A stretch of 64,000 nucleotides of DNA from Onthophagus taurus (Eukaryota > Arthropoda > Insecta > Coleoptera > Scarabaeidae). Below are positions 35,118-47,261 of this stretch, in pieces. The notes beneath the pieces are model-generated. The model did no database searches. It was not told the origin of the DNA and was given only the letters and a program-made list of their open reading frames with translations. Numbering within the stretch: the stretch's first letter is position 1; every line of letters begins with the position of its first letter. A program made the position numbers and the translations under genes. The DNA lies in NCBI RefSeq assembly GCF_036711975.1, contig NC_091976.1:11532001-11596000 (forward strand), written 5' to 3'.

Positions 35118-38100
35118 CAATGCTTTCCAATGCTCCAATGCTCCAATATGACATTTGGCCTCTGAATATCACAAATATGGTCAACAGAATTATCGGAACC
35201 AAAAGTGATAGAAAGTTGAAACATGGCTCAGAACGGCGTATAACGTCATAATATCACGTTTTGAGCACATTTTGTTTTTTATCTCCAACATGCTCCAACA
35301 TGTCATTTGGCGCCTGAATATCACAAATATGGTCAACAGAATTATCGGAACCAAAAGTGATAGAAAGTTTAAACATGGCTCAGAACGGCTTATAACGTCA
35401 TAATATCACGTTTTGGGCACATTTTGTTTCGTATCTCCAACATGCTCCAACATGTCATTTTGCGCCTGAATATCACAAATATGGTCAACAGAATTATCGG
35501 AACCAAAAGTGATAGAAAGTTCAAACATGGCTGAGAGCGGCGTATAACGACATAATATCATGTTTTGGGCCATTTTGTTTTTTATCTCCAACATGCTCCA
35601 ATACGACATTGCCCCTGAATATCACAAATATGGTCAACAGAATTACCGGAACCAAAAGTGATAGAAAGTTCAAACATGGCTCAGAACGGCGTATAACGTC
35701 ATAATATCACGTTTTGGGCACATTTTGTTTTTATCTCCAACATGCTCCAACATGTCATTTGGCGCCTGAATATCACAAATATACTCAACAGAATTATCGG
35801 AACCAAAAGTGATAGAAAGTTCAAACATGTCTCAGAACGGCGTATAACGTCATAATATCACGTTTTGGGCACATTTGTTTTTTATCTCCAACATGCTCCA
35901 ACATGTCATTTGGCGCCTGAATATCACAAATATGGTCAACAGAATTATCGGAACCAAAAGTGATAGAAAGTTTAAACATGGCTCAGAACGGCTTATAACG
36001 TCATAATATCACGTTTTGGGCACATTTTGTTTCGTATCTCCAACATGCTCCAACATGTCATTTTGCGCCTGAATATCACAAATATGGTCAACAGAATTAT
36101 CGGAACCAAAAGTGATAGAAAGTTCAAACATGGCTGAGAGCGGCGTATAACGACATAATATCATGTTTTGGGCCATTTTGTTTTTTATCTCCAACATGCT
36201 CCAATACGACATTGCCCCTGAATATCACAAATATGGTCAACAGAATTACCGGAACCAAAAGTGATAGAAAGTTCAAACATGGCTCAGAACGGCGTATAAC
36301 GTCATAATATCACGTTTTGGGTACATTTTGTTTTAAATCTCCAACATGCTCCAACGTGTCATTTGGCGCCTGAATGTCACAAATATGGTCAACAGAATTA
36401 TCGGAACCAAAAGTTATAGAAAGTTCAAACATGGCTCAGAACGGCGTATAACGCCATAATATCACGTTTTGGGCACATTTTGTTTTTTATCTCCAACATG
36501 CTCCAAGATGACATTTGGCCCCTGAATATCACATATATGTTCGACAGAATTATCGGAACCAAAAGTGATAGAAAGTTCAAATATGGCTCAGAACGACGTA
36601 TAACGTCATAACATCACGTTTTGGGCACATTTTGTTTTTATCTCCAACACGCTCCAATACGACATTTGGCCCCTGAATATCACATATATGGTGGACAGAA
36701 TTATCGGAACCAAAAGTGATAGAAAGTTCAAACATGGCTGAGAGCGGCGTATAACGACATAATATCATGTTTTGGGCCATTTTGTTTTTTATCTCCAACA
36801 TGCTCCAATACGACATTGGCCCCTGAATATCACAAATATGGTCAACAGAATTACCGGAACCAAAAGTGATAGAAAGTTCAAACATGTCTCAGAACGGCGT
36901 ATAACGTCATAATATCACGTTTTGGGCGCATTTTGTTTTTTATCTCCAACATGCTCCAATATGTCATTTGGCGCCTGAATATCACAAATATGGTCAACAG
37001 AATTATCGGAACCAAAAGTGATAGAAAGTTCAAACATGGCTCAGAACGGCGTATAACGTCATAATATCACGTTTTGGGCACATTTTCTTTTTTATCTCCA
37101 ACATGCACCAAGATGACATTTGGCCCCTGAATATCACAAATATGGTCGACAGAATTACCGAAACCAAAAGTGATAGAAAGTTCAAACATGGCTCAGAACG
37201 GCGTATAACGTCATAATATCATGTTTTGGGCACATTTTGTTTTTTATCTTCAACATGCTCCAACATGTCATTTGGCGCCTGAATTTCACAAATATGGTCT
37301 ACAGAATTATCGGAACCAAAACTGATGGAAAGTTCAAACATGAACGGCGTATAACGTCATAATATCACGTTTTGGGCACATTTTGTTTTTTATCTCCAAC
37401 ATGCACCAAGATGACATTTGGCCCCTGAATATCACAAATATGGTCAACAGAATTATCGGAACCAAAAGTGATAGAAAGTTCAAACATGGCTCAGAACGGC
37501 GTATAACGTCATAATATCACGTTTTGGGCACATTTTGTTTTTTATCTCCAACATGCTCCAATGTGACATTTGGCATCTGAATATCACATATATGGTCAAC
37601 AGAATTATAGGAACCAAAAGTGACAGAAAGTTCAAACATGGATCAGAACGGCGTATAACGTAACAATATTACGTTTTGGGCACATTTTGTTTTTTATCTC
37701 CAACATGCTCCAACATGTCATTTGGCGCCTGAATATCACAAATATGGTCAACAGAATTATCGGAACCAAAAGTGATGGAAAGTTCAAACATGGCTCAGAA
37801 CGGCGTATAACGTCACAATATCACGTTTTGGGCACATTTTGTTTTTTATCTCCAACATGTCATTTGGCGCCTGAATATCACAAATATGGTCAACAGAATT
37901 ATCGGAACCAAAAGTGATGGAAAGTTCAAACATGGCTCAGAACGGAGTATAACGTCATAATATCACGTTTTGGGCACATTTTGTTTTTTATCTCCAACAT
38001 GCTCCAATACGACATATGGCCCCTCAATATCACAAATATGGTCAACAGAATTACCGGAACAAAAAGTGATAGAAAGTTCAACCATGGCTCAGAACGGCGT

Positions 38101-41100
38101 ATAACGTCATAATATCACGTTTTGGGCACATTTTGTTTTTTATCTCCAACATGCTCCAATGTGATATTTGGCATCTGAATATCACATATATGGTCGACAG
38201 AATTACCGGAACCAAAAGTGATAGAAAGTTCAAACATGGCTCAGAACGGCGTATAACGTCATAATATCACATTTTGGGCACATTTTGTTTTTTATCTCCA
38301 ACATGCTCCAATGTGACATTTGGTGCCTGAATATCACAAATATGGTGGATAGAATTACCGGAACCAAAAGTGATAGAAAGTTCAAACATGGCTCAGAACG
38401 GCGTATAACGTCATAATATCACGTTTTTGGCACATTTTGTTTTTTTTCTTCAACATGATCCAACATGTCATTTGGCGCCTGAATATCACAAATTTGGTCA
38501 ACAGAATTATCGGAACCGAAAGTGATAGAAAGTTCAAACATGGCTCAGAACGGCGTATAACGTCATAATATCACGTTTTGGGCACATTCTGTTTTTTATC
38601 TCCAACATGCTCCAATGTGACATTTGGCATCTGAATATCACATATATGGTCGACGGAATTACCGGAACCAAAAGTGATAGAAGTTCAAACATGGCTCAGA
38701 ACGGCGTATAACGCCATAATATCACGTTTTGGGCACATTTTGTTTTTTATCTTCAACATGCTCCAACATGTCATTTGGCCCCTCAATATCACAAATATGG
38801 TCAACAGAATTACCGGAACAAAAAGTGATAGAAAGTTCAACCATGGCTCAGAACGGCGTATAACGTCATAATATCACGTTTTGGGCACATTTTGTTTTTT
38901 ATCTCCAACATGCTCCAATGTGATATTTGGCATCTGAATATCACATATATGGTCGACAGAATTACCGGAACCAAAAGTGATAGAAAGTTCAAACATGGCT
39001 CAGAACGGCGTATAACGTCATAATATCACATTTTGGGCAAATTTTGTTTTTTATCTCCAACATGCTCCAATGTGACATTTGGTGCCTGAATATCACAAAT
39101 ATGGTGGATAGAATTACCGGAACCAAAAGTGATAGAAAGTTCAAACATGGCTCAGAACGGCGTATAACGCCATAATATCACGTTTTGGGCACATTTTGTT
39201 TTTTATCTCCAACATGCTCCAATGTGACATTTGGCATCTGAATATCACATATATGGTCGACAGAATTACCGGAACCAAAAGTGATAGAAAGTTCAAACAT
39301 GTCTCAGAACGGCGTATAACGTCATAATATCACGTTTTGGGCACATTTTGTTTTTTTTCTTCAACATGATCCAACATATCATTTGGCGCCTGAATATCAC
39401 AAATTTGGTCAACAGAATTATCGGAACCGAAAGTGATAGAAAGTTCAAACATGGCTCAGAACGGCGTATAACGTCATAATATCACGTTTTGGGCACATTT
39501 TGTTTTTATCTCCAACATGCTCCAACATGTCATTTGGCGCCTGAATATCACAAATATACTCAACAGAATTATCGGAACCAAAAGTGATAGAAAGTTCAAA
39601 CATGTCTCAGAACGGCGTATAACGTCATAATATCACGTTTTGGGCACATTTGTTTTTTATCTCCAACATGCTCCAACATGTCATTTGGCGCCTGAATATC
39701 ACAAATATGGTCAACAGAATAATCGGAACCAAAAGTGATGGAAAGTTCAAACATGGCTCAGAACGGCGTATAACGTCATAATATCATGTTTTGGGCACAT
39801 TTTGTTTTTTATCTCCAACATGCTCCAATGTCATATTTGGCATCTGAATATCACATATATGGTCGACAGAATTACCGGAACCAAAAGTAATAGAAAGTTC
39901 AAACATGGCTCAGAACGGCGTATAACGTCATAATATCACGTTTTGGGCACATTTTCTTTTTAATCTTCAACATGTTCCAACATGTCATTTGGCGCCTGAA
40001 TGTCACAAATATGGTCAACAGAATTATCGGAACCAAAAGTGATAGAAAGTTCAAACGTGGCTCAGATCGGCGTATAACGTCATAATATCATGTTTTGGGC
40101 ACATTTTGTTTTTTATCTCCAACATGCTCCAATGTGATATTTGGCATCTGAATATCACATATATGGTCGACAGAATTACCGGAACCGAAAGTGATAGAAA
40201 GTTCAAACATGGCTCAGAGCGGCGTATAACGTCATAATATCACGTTTTGGGCACATTTTGTTTTTTATCTCCAACATGCTCCAATGTGACATTTGGCATC
40301 TGAATATCACATATATGGTCGACAGAATTACCGGAACCAAAAGTGATAGAAAGTTCAAACATGGCTCAGAACGGCGTATAACGTCATAATATCACGTTTT
40401 GGGCACATTTTGTTTTTTATCTCCAACATGCTCCAACATGTCATTTGGCGCCTGATTATCACAAATATGGTCAACAGAATTATCGGAACCAAAAGTGATG
40501 GAAAGTTCAAACATGGCTCAGAACGGCGTATAACGTCACAATATCACGTTTTGGGCACATTTTGTTTTTTATCTCCAACATGCTCCAACATATCATTTGG
40601 CGCCTGAATATCACAAATATGGTCAACAGAATTATCGGAACCAAAAGTGATGGAAAGATCACACATGGCTCAGAACGGCGTATAACGTCATAATATCACG
40701 TTTTGGGCACATTTTGTTTTTTATCTCCAACATGCTCCAATACGACATATGGCCCCTGAATATCACAAATATGGTGGATAGAATTACCGGAACCAAAAGT
40801 GATAGAAAGTTCAAACATGGCTCAGAACGGCGTATAACGTCATAATATCACGTTTTGGGCACATTTTGTTTTTTTTCTTCAACATGATCCAACATGTCAT
40901 TTGGCGCCTGAATATCACAAATTTGGTCAACAGAATTATCGGAACCGAAAGTGATAGAAAGTTCAAACATGGCTCAGAACGGCGTATAACTCCATAATAT
41001 CACGTTTTGGGAACATTTTGTTTTTTATCTTCAACATGCTCCAACATGTCATTTGGCGCCTGAATATCACAAATATGGTGAACAGAATTATCGGAACCAA

Positions 41101-42209
41101 AAGTGATAAAAAGTTCAAACATGGCTCAGAACGGCGTATAACGTCATAATATCACGTTTTGGGCACATTTTGTTTTTTATCTTCAACATGCTCCAATGTG
41201 ACATTTGGCATCTGAATATCACATATATGGTCGACAGAATTACCGGAACCAAAAGTGATAGAAAGTTCAAACATGGCTCAGAACGGCGTATAACGTCATA
41301 ATATCACGTTTTGAGCACATTTTGTTTTTTATCTTCAACATGCTCCAATGTGACATTTGGCATCTGAATATCACATATATGGTCGACAGAATTACCGGAA
41401 CCAAAAGTGATAGAAAGTTCAAACATGTCTCAGAACGGCGTATAACGTCATAATATCACGTTTTGGGCACATTTTGTTTTTTATCTCCAACATGCTCCAA
41501 TGTCATATTTGGCATCTGAATATCACATATATGGTCGACAGAATTACCGGAACCAAAAGTGATAGAAAGTTCAAACATGGCTCAGAACGGCGTGTAACGT
41601 CATAATATCACGTTTTGGGCACATTTTCTTTTTATTCTTCAACATGTTCCAACATGTCATTTGGCGCCTGAATATCACAAATATGGTCAACAGAATTATC
41701 GGAACCAAAAGTGATAGAAAGTTCAAACATGGCTCAGATCGGCGTATAACGTCATAATATCATGTTTTGGGCACATTTTGTTTTTTATCTCCAACATGCT
41801 CCAATGTGATATTTGGCATCTGAATATCACATATATGGTCGACAGAATTACCGGAACCGAAAGTGATAGAAAGTTCAAACATGGCTCAGAGCGGCGTATA
41901 ACGTCATAATATCACGTTTTGGGCACATTTTGTTTTTTATCTCCAACATGCTCCAATGTGACATTTGGCATCTGAATATCACATATATGGTCGACAGAAT
42001 TACCGGAACCAAAAGTGATAGAAAGTTCAAACATGTCTCAGAACGGCGTATAACGTCATAATATCACGTTTTGGGCACATTTTGTTTTTTATCTCCAACA
42101 TGCTCCAACATGTCATTTGGCGCCTGAATATCACAAATATGGTCAACAGAATAATCGGAACCAAAAGTGATGGAAAGTTCAAACATGGCTCAGAACGGCG
42201 TATAACGTC
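35118..42209. repeat. Second satellite, ~151-bp monomer, about 47 copies
   Basis: Monomers of about 150-152 bp carry TATGGTCAACAGAATTATCG, ACCAAAAGTGATAGAAAGTT and CAGAACGGCGTATAACGTCA, with a CGTTTTGGGCACATTTTG segment. It is unrelated to the first satellite. Subtypes differ at GTCAACAGAATTATCGG versus GTCGACAGAATTACCGG and ATTTGGCGCCTG versus ATTTGGCATCTG. Short higher-order structure is seen: 35290-35690 repeats almost exactly at 35893-36293 (603 bp, four monomers), and the ATTTTCTTTTTA(A/T)TCTTCAACATGTTCC variant recurs about 1.68 kb apart (39950 and 41627). It stops abruptly at 42209 beside the Polinton end. Confidence 0.96.
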
Positions 42210-42740
42210 AGTAGTATAAAAACGAGAGTTCCCGACCGGAAGTTAATCCCCCTAATCCCCCTGTGACGTCTGCGCATGCGCGCGCAGGAAGTGACGTCAC
42301 AGCGTTGGAAATTTGAAATGCTTGTAGCGCCATCTGGTGGTGTGTAGTGAAACTAAAAAACATGTCATGTTGGTTGCCTACGTCACCTAGCGGTGGGTGG
42401 TGGAACTAATGCTATGTTGACCATCTGGTGGTGTGTAGTGAAACTAAAACATGTCATGTTGGTTGTCTACGTCGTGAGGTGTCACCTAGCGGTGGGTGGT
42501 GGATGTTGGTTACCTACTTCACGGGACGTCACCTAGCGGAAGTAACGCCAAACGGTGGTGGATAGACGATGCGCGCCCACCTAGCGGTGGATAGTTAAGC
42601 GGGGGTCTGATGGGCGATAGATGGCGCGCATAAATTTAAAAAAATTTATGTGACGTTATAGAATTCAGATACAATTAATATAAAAAGGTTTCGGTGGTAT
42701 AACTTAACGAAATATACATAATACTTACTTGTTATAGGAA
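42210..42740. promoter_or_regulatory. Left terminal region with CTCF-, NRF1- and CRE-like sites
   Basis: A GC-richer non-coding block between the satellite and the inverted-repeat core. It contains GCGCCATCTGGTGG (42327-42340), which fits the CTCF core consensus in reverse, a second CCATCTGGTGG at about 42420, several CACCTAGCGGTGG words, and GATAGATGGCGCGC near 42608. It also has TGCGCATGCGCG (42271-42282, NRF1/Ewg-like) and the octamer TGACGTCA (42292-42299). Direct repeats of AAACTAAAA(A)CATGTCATGTTGG occur. Site calls are by eye only. Confidence 0.5.
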
Positions 42741-42795
42741 TTGAACTGATAGCTGCAAGGAGAAATCTAGAAACTTTAAAGCCAATAAACCACCG
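42741..42795 (+). repeat. Inverted repeat core, left
   Basis: 55 bp starting TTGAACTGATAGCTGCAAGG and ending AATAAACCACCG, exactly reverse-complementary to 63946-64000. A diverged copy lies at 34533-34587 in Polinton copy 1. It is preceded by a TTATAG acceptor-like word and reads as TDSCKEKSRNFKANKPP in one frame. Confidence 0.9.
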
Positions 42796-42848
42796 ATGAG
42801 CGATAGATGGCGAGCGTAAATTTTTAAAAATTCATGCGACGTTATAGA

Positions 42849-43230
42849 ATTAAGATACAATTATTTTGGTAACATTAAAATACATGTAGCTTTAAAATTT
42901 TTATTGAGCGATAAATGGCGCGCGTATAGCTATAGGCGTTCTGGACCAAACTCCCATAAGATTTAACATAGGGGGGTTCAAAAGTACTTTTTATCCCCAC
43001 CACTACCTCCTTCTGACCACACCCATATTTTAATATTGAATTAAGATACAATTATTTTGGTAACATTAAAATACATGTAGCTTTAAAATTTTTATTGAGC
43101 GATAAATGGCGCGCGTATAGCTATAGGCGTTCTGGACCAAACTCCCATAAGATTTAACATAGGGGGGTTCAAAAGTACTTTTTATCCCCACCACTACCTC
43201 CTTCTGACCACACCCATATTTTAAATTCAA
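42849..43230. repeat. Two ~191-bp tandem repeats
   Basis: ATTAAGATACAATTATTTTGG through CCACACCCATATTTTAA occurs twice with a spacing of 191 bp (starts near 42849 and 43040). Each unit contains GAGCGATAAATGGCGCGCG, ATAGGCGTTCTGGACCAAAC and a GGGGGG run. The copies are almost identical, implying recent duplication. From 43231 to 43521 the sequence is AT-rich with repeated TTTTTACATTTATTTACTTTC units and shows no gene. Confidence 0.88.
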
Positions 43231-43521
43231 CCAATCAGAGCGCAGCATTCTCCCGTCGATACATGTGAACGCAAAGCGTTAATTACATACAATTTAGCCA
43301 CGTCTAATTCGGATATGTTTTTTTCTTAAAAAAATTAATTTAGATATGTTCTTCAATAAATTTTATTAAGGTTTTTTTACAAAATCAATAAAAAAATTGT
43401 ATTAACATTTTTACTTTATAAGGTTTTTTTACATTTATTTACTTTCTGTTCTTTTACATTTATTTACATTTACTTACTTTCTAAAGTTTTTACATTTATT
43501 CACCTTCTAACGTTTTTACAT

Positions 43522-43830
43522 TCATTTATTTTCTAACGTTTTTACAAAGTCGATGAGATGCGCTGGATTTCCTTTTCCAACATCTTTTACTCCTTTGAAT
43601 ATTAAGCTCATGCCAACTAGCTCAGTAATTTCACCATCCGTAATCACCTCCGCGATGCGTTTAGGTAGAAATACGGAGAATCCATCCTCCAAGTCTACGA
43701 CAACTGATGGCCATGCGCATGATGTAATCCGCTTCACAGACTTAATCATATACATTTTATTTACCTCTAATTCGGATATGTTCTTCTTCGGGAAAAATTG
43801 ATACTGACCTAATTGACTTAACCGCGACAT
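43522..43830 (-). CDS. Small conserved Polinton-type protein, possible OB-fold
   Basis: A 102-residue frame starting MSRLSQLGQYQFFPKKNISEL. The pattern of alternating strands and loops (MYMIKSVKRITSCAWPSVVVDLEDGFSVFLPKR, then LVGMSLIFKGVKDVGKGNPAHLIDFVK) resembles a small beta-barrel, and similar short proteins are familiar companions of insect Polintons. A single-stranded DNA-binding role would fit replication, but this is inference from fold-like appearance. No signal peptide or membrane segment. It lies alone near the left end, reading towards the terminus. Confidence 0.7.
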   Translation of the reverse strand: MSRLSQLGQYQFFPKKNISELEVNKMYMIKSVKRITSCAWPSVVVDLEDGFSVFLPKRIAEVITDGEITELVGMSLIFKGVKDVGKGNPAHLIDFVKTLENK

Positions 43831-44012
43831 ACTAAATAGATTTTATAACGTGAGCGACTGATGTGAGTAGTAAGAGAAGGTAGTAACTGAGTTCCATATG
43901 AAAATTTTAACCGTTTATATACCATCGAGAAAAACCTTGAAAACTTTTAGAATGTGAGTTGCGCGGAGATCAACAACTTAAACGTTTATACATAATTAAA
44001 CAAGTATAAAAT

Positions 44013-44426
44013 TTAATAGTCGGTAAAATTAACAACTATAGTATTTGTATTACGATACACATGCCAGTAGTTATAATTGTAATAACAATCGTTAATATAT
44101 TCAAAATCGGTTAAATTAATATCACCATCAATAATTAATTTAGCTGATTCGCTATCGGGAAAGTATCCATTATCTTTTAAGAAATCTTTAAATTTTTTAT
44201 GATTTTCAAAGTCATCATCACTACCAACATACAGAATATCACCCTTTCGATAAACTCTCCATATATTATTGTCAAATTCACAAAACTGTACAAATTGCGA
44301 ATCGTTCATTTTATCACCATCCAAGTCTTCTATTCCTAGAAGTACGAAATCGAGCTGGACAATTTCCTCTGGGAAATTTGTGTTTAAGCACTGCTTCAAA
44401 TGAAGACGGAAGTCGGACCAAGACAT
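44013..44426 (-). CDS. Unknown acidic 137-residue protein
   Basis: Starts MSWSDFRLHLKQCLNTNFPE and ends with TAA after VVNFTDY. Rich in Asp, Asn, Tyr and Phe, with two similar halves around IWRVYRKGDILYVGSDDD and YWHVYRNTNTIVVNF, which might be an internal repeat. I do not recognise the family. It reads with the gene at 43522-43830, 180 bp away, and the next minus-strand gene is far to the right. Likely cytoplasmic or nuclear, since there is no signal or membrane segment. Confidence 0.6.
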   Translation of the reverse strand: MSWSDFRLHLKQCLNTNFPEEIVQLDFVLLGIEDLDGDKMNDSQFVQFCEFDNNIWRVYRKGDILYVGSDDDFENHKKFKDFLKDNGYFPDSESAKLIIDGDINLTDFEYINDCYYNYNYWHVYRNTNTIVVNFTDY

Positions 44427-45063
44427 TATGATGTGAACACTTCAATTTTTAATAGTCAACTGAAGTAAATATGATTTACATTTACAATTAAATAATAAAC
44501 TGAGCCACAAAAGATTTAAAACACATTTTAGTAGCAGGTTATTCACATATTTTAAAGTTAGCGTTAACGTAATATAAAATAAAGTTATTATTTAATATAA
44601 ATAATATATTATGTATTTTATTTTCTTGAATTTACATCACACTTCAATTTATGTAGTCGTTTATGTACGTTAACGCTATATTATTAACCATAAACCATTA
44701 TAATTTGATTTTCGTGACTCTTTAACGCTATATTATTATTAACATAAACCATTATAATTTACGTTTTAATTTGATTTTCGTGACTCTTTAACGCTATATT
44801 ATTAACCATAAACCATTATAATCTGCATTTTAATTTGATTTTCATGACTCTACGTCACACATTGATTTATGTATATACATTAAATAGAAATTTAAAATGT
44901 ATTTTTATTACAAAGTTATTAGCATATTTTAAAGTTGTTTATGTAAGTTTGCGTTTTAATTTGGTCCTCCTGAATCTTCGTCACACAATGATTTTTTACG
45001 TTTTAACATAAGTATATATATATAACTGAGTAAATATGTATTTCAACGTTTAGTTGCATTACA
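44427..45063. repeat. AT-rich spacer with ~60-bp tandem repeats
   Basis: TTAACGCTATATTATTAACC, CATAAACCATTATAAT and TTTGATTTTCGTGACTC recur three times between about 44668 and 44860. GTGACTCTACGTCACAC also recurs in part downstream. The words ACGTTAACG near 44567 and 44669 are related. No gene is seen. The stretch just before 45064 could be the promoter of the spliced gene there; TATATATATAAC at about 45014-45026 is TATA-like. Confidence 0.65.
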
Positions 45064-45742
45064 ATGGCTTTATTCAATCCATCTTCCTTAGCGGATTTAG
45101 CTATTGATAAAATTAATTTAAATATAAAAACCTCTGTAGATATACTAAAATTATATCGAGTAATACCATGGGATTTAGTTTTAAAGTTATGGGACACGTG
45201 GTTTGATATTAATTGGCGGGAATTGGGTGAACATGAAGAGTGTGTTGATAACGAAAATCTATTGTGTATTGAATTGGAAACATTTAAGTTTAGATTACCT
45301 CACAGAATTCACTGTGTCCTATTCAGGGATCCAGTATTGTACAGGTAAATTAAAAAACATTAAATAAAGTGTGATGTAATTTTTATAAAACCTTAGGGAT
45401 GATTTATTCTTCCAATCGTTTGGTTATACAGGAGGGGTATTGTGTGTATGGGTTACGTACATCGAAACAGAACGTGGTCGTGTATGCGAAAAGTGTTTTG
45501 AGGAGTATAATGATCTTGTTATACGGGAACGACTCTTTTTTGAAAATACGGAATTTAAGGAAATGGAAAAAGATGTAAGACTACATCATACACGAATTGT
45601 TAAATCCGAATTTATAGATTTAATAGAACGGGTTGATATGTGGTGCTCGTTTTGCATGAATCATCCACATTTTAAATTTTTTTTAAAAAGATATTGTTCA
45701 GAAGAACTGCATGAGATATTAATTGAATCACCTATATTTTAA
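45064..45742 (+). CDS. Spliced two-exon unknown protein with CxxC motifs
   Basis: Exon 1 is 45064-45344 (start MALFNPSSLADLAIDKINLN); a 52-bp intron follows with donor CAG|GTAAAT and acceptor ACCTTAG; exon 2 is 45397-45742. Phases match (two bases, then one), giving about 208 residues. Exon 2 has VCEKCFEEYNDL and WCSFC, which could form a zinc-binding site. The join crosses FRDPVLYR and FFQSFGYTGG without a stop, whereas the unspliced frame stops seven bases after the donor. Exon 2 is duplicated downstream, and the whole unit is present again in inverted and direct orientation. Function unknown. Confidence 0.65.
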
Positions 45743-45801
45743 ATTTAATCGTTTGGTTATACAGGAGGGGTATATTGTTCAGAAGAACTGCATGAGATAT
45801 T

Positions 45802-46072
45802 AATTGAATCACCTATATTTTAAATTTAATCGTTTGGTTATACAGGAGGGGTATTGTGTGTATGGGTTACGTACATCGAAACAGAACGTGGTCGTGTATG
45901 TGAAAAGTGTTTTGAGGATTATAATGATCTTGTTATACGGGAACGACACTTTTTTGAAAATACGGAATTTAAGGAAATGGAAGAAGATGTAAGACTACAT
46001 CATACACGAATTGTTAAATCTGAATTTATAGATTTAATAGAACGGGTTGATATGTGGTGCTTCAGCTTATAG
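45802..46072 (+). pseudogene. Tandem duplicate of exon 2 of the preceding gene
   Basis: From the repeated word CGTTTGGTTATACAGGAGGGG the sequence again encodes CVWVTYIETERGRVCEKCFE with a few changes (EDYNDLVIRERHFFE, EMEEDVRLHH), and ends early at RVDMWCFSL. An extra ~60-bp copy of the exon end (AAGAACTGCATGAGATATTA) lies between the two. It has no first exon of its own. It may be an alternative last exon or a decayed duplicate. Confidence 0.6.
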
Positions 46073-46308
46073 GAAAAAAACATGTATATTAAACAATAAA
46101 ATAATAATAATATAAAATATATTTATAATTAATATTTAATTTATAAAATATTTACTTATTACTACTTAACTAAAAAATAATACTTATATCATACAAGAAT
46201 TGTTAAATCTGAAAATATTTGTTTATTACTACTTAACTAAAAAATAATACTTATAACTTAATACTAATATATCTATTGAGGTGTAACTAAAAAATAATTT
46301 AATTATGA

Positions 46309-46440
46309 TTAATATTCGGAGCTATATATAAATAACTTACAGACGGCAGTGAAATGGCTCGCAAAGCCGATCTCCCGGATAATTTTTAAGTGACCGCCGG
46401 GGATCGGTCCACAATAGAGGACATCACCATTCATGAGGGG
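46309..46440 (-). pseudogene. Truncated copy of the small-protein second exon
   Basis: Encodes NGDVLYCGPIPGGHLKII and the rest of the C-terminus of the gene at 48529-48210, but upstream it is joined to inverted sequence of the 45064 gene at about 46441-46444. Its first exon and the DLEDITIHEGG part are missing or reversed. It ends at the same TAA position relative to the intact copy. A by-product of the local rearrangement. Confidence 0.7.
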
Positions 46441-46443
46441 GGT

Positions 46444-47258
46444 GACGTTCTGTTTCGATGTACGTAACCCATACACACAATACTCCTCCTGTATAACCAA
46501 ACGATTAAATTTAAAATATAGGTGATTCAATTAATATCTCATGCAGTTCTTCTGAACAATATACCCCTCCTGTATAACCAAACGATTAAATTTAAAATAT
46601 AGGTGATTCAATTAATATCTCATGCAGTTCTTCTGAACAATATCTTTTTAAAAAAAATTTAAAATGTGGATGATTCATGCAAAACGAGCACCACATATCA
46701 ACCCGTTCTATTAAATCTATAAATTCGGATTTAACAATTCGTGTATGATGTAGTCTTACATCTTTTTCCATTTCCTTAAATTCCGTATTTTCAAAAAAGA
46801 GTCGTTCCCGTATAACAAGATCATTATACTCCTCAAAACACTTTTCGCATACACGACCACGTTCTGTTTCGATGTACGTAACCCATACACACAATACCCC
46901 TCCTGTATAACCAAACGATTGGAAGAATAAATCATCCCTAAGGTTTTATAAAAATTACATCACACTTTATTTAATGTTTTTTAATTTACCTGTACAATAC
47001 TGGATCCCTGAATAGGACACAGTGAATTCTGTGAGGTAATCTAAACTTAAATGTTTCCAATTCAATACACAATAGATTTTCGTTATCAACACACTCTTCA
47101 TGTTCACCCAATTCCCGCCAATTAATATCAAACCACGTGTCCCATAACTTTAAAACTAAATCCCATGGTATTACTCGATATAATTTTAGTATATCTACAG
47201 AGGTTTTTATATTTAAATTAATTTTATCAATAGCTAAATCCGCTAAGGAAGATGGATT
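46444..47258 (-). repeat. Inverted copy of 45073-45887
   Basis: This 815-bp stretch is the reverse complement of 45073-45887 with almost no differences, including the intron, both exons and the small internal duplication. It encodes exon 2 on the minus strand (46592-46894) and most of exon 1, but the start codon region is lost at 47258. Together with the direct copy that follows it makes a direct/inverted/direct array. Confidence 0.9.
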
Positions 47259-47261
47259 GAA

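Noticed and set aside
35406-40607. Frames of 65-102 codons within the second satellite
   Set aside because: They are repeat by-products; frames differ from monomer to monomer and break with single-base variants.
46309-46530. 73-codon chimeric frame starting MNHLYFKFNRLV
   Set aside because: It spans a rearrangement breakpoint joining antisense of one gene to the end of another; there is no sign it is a selected protein.
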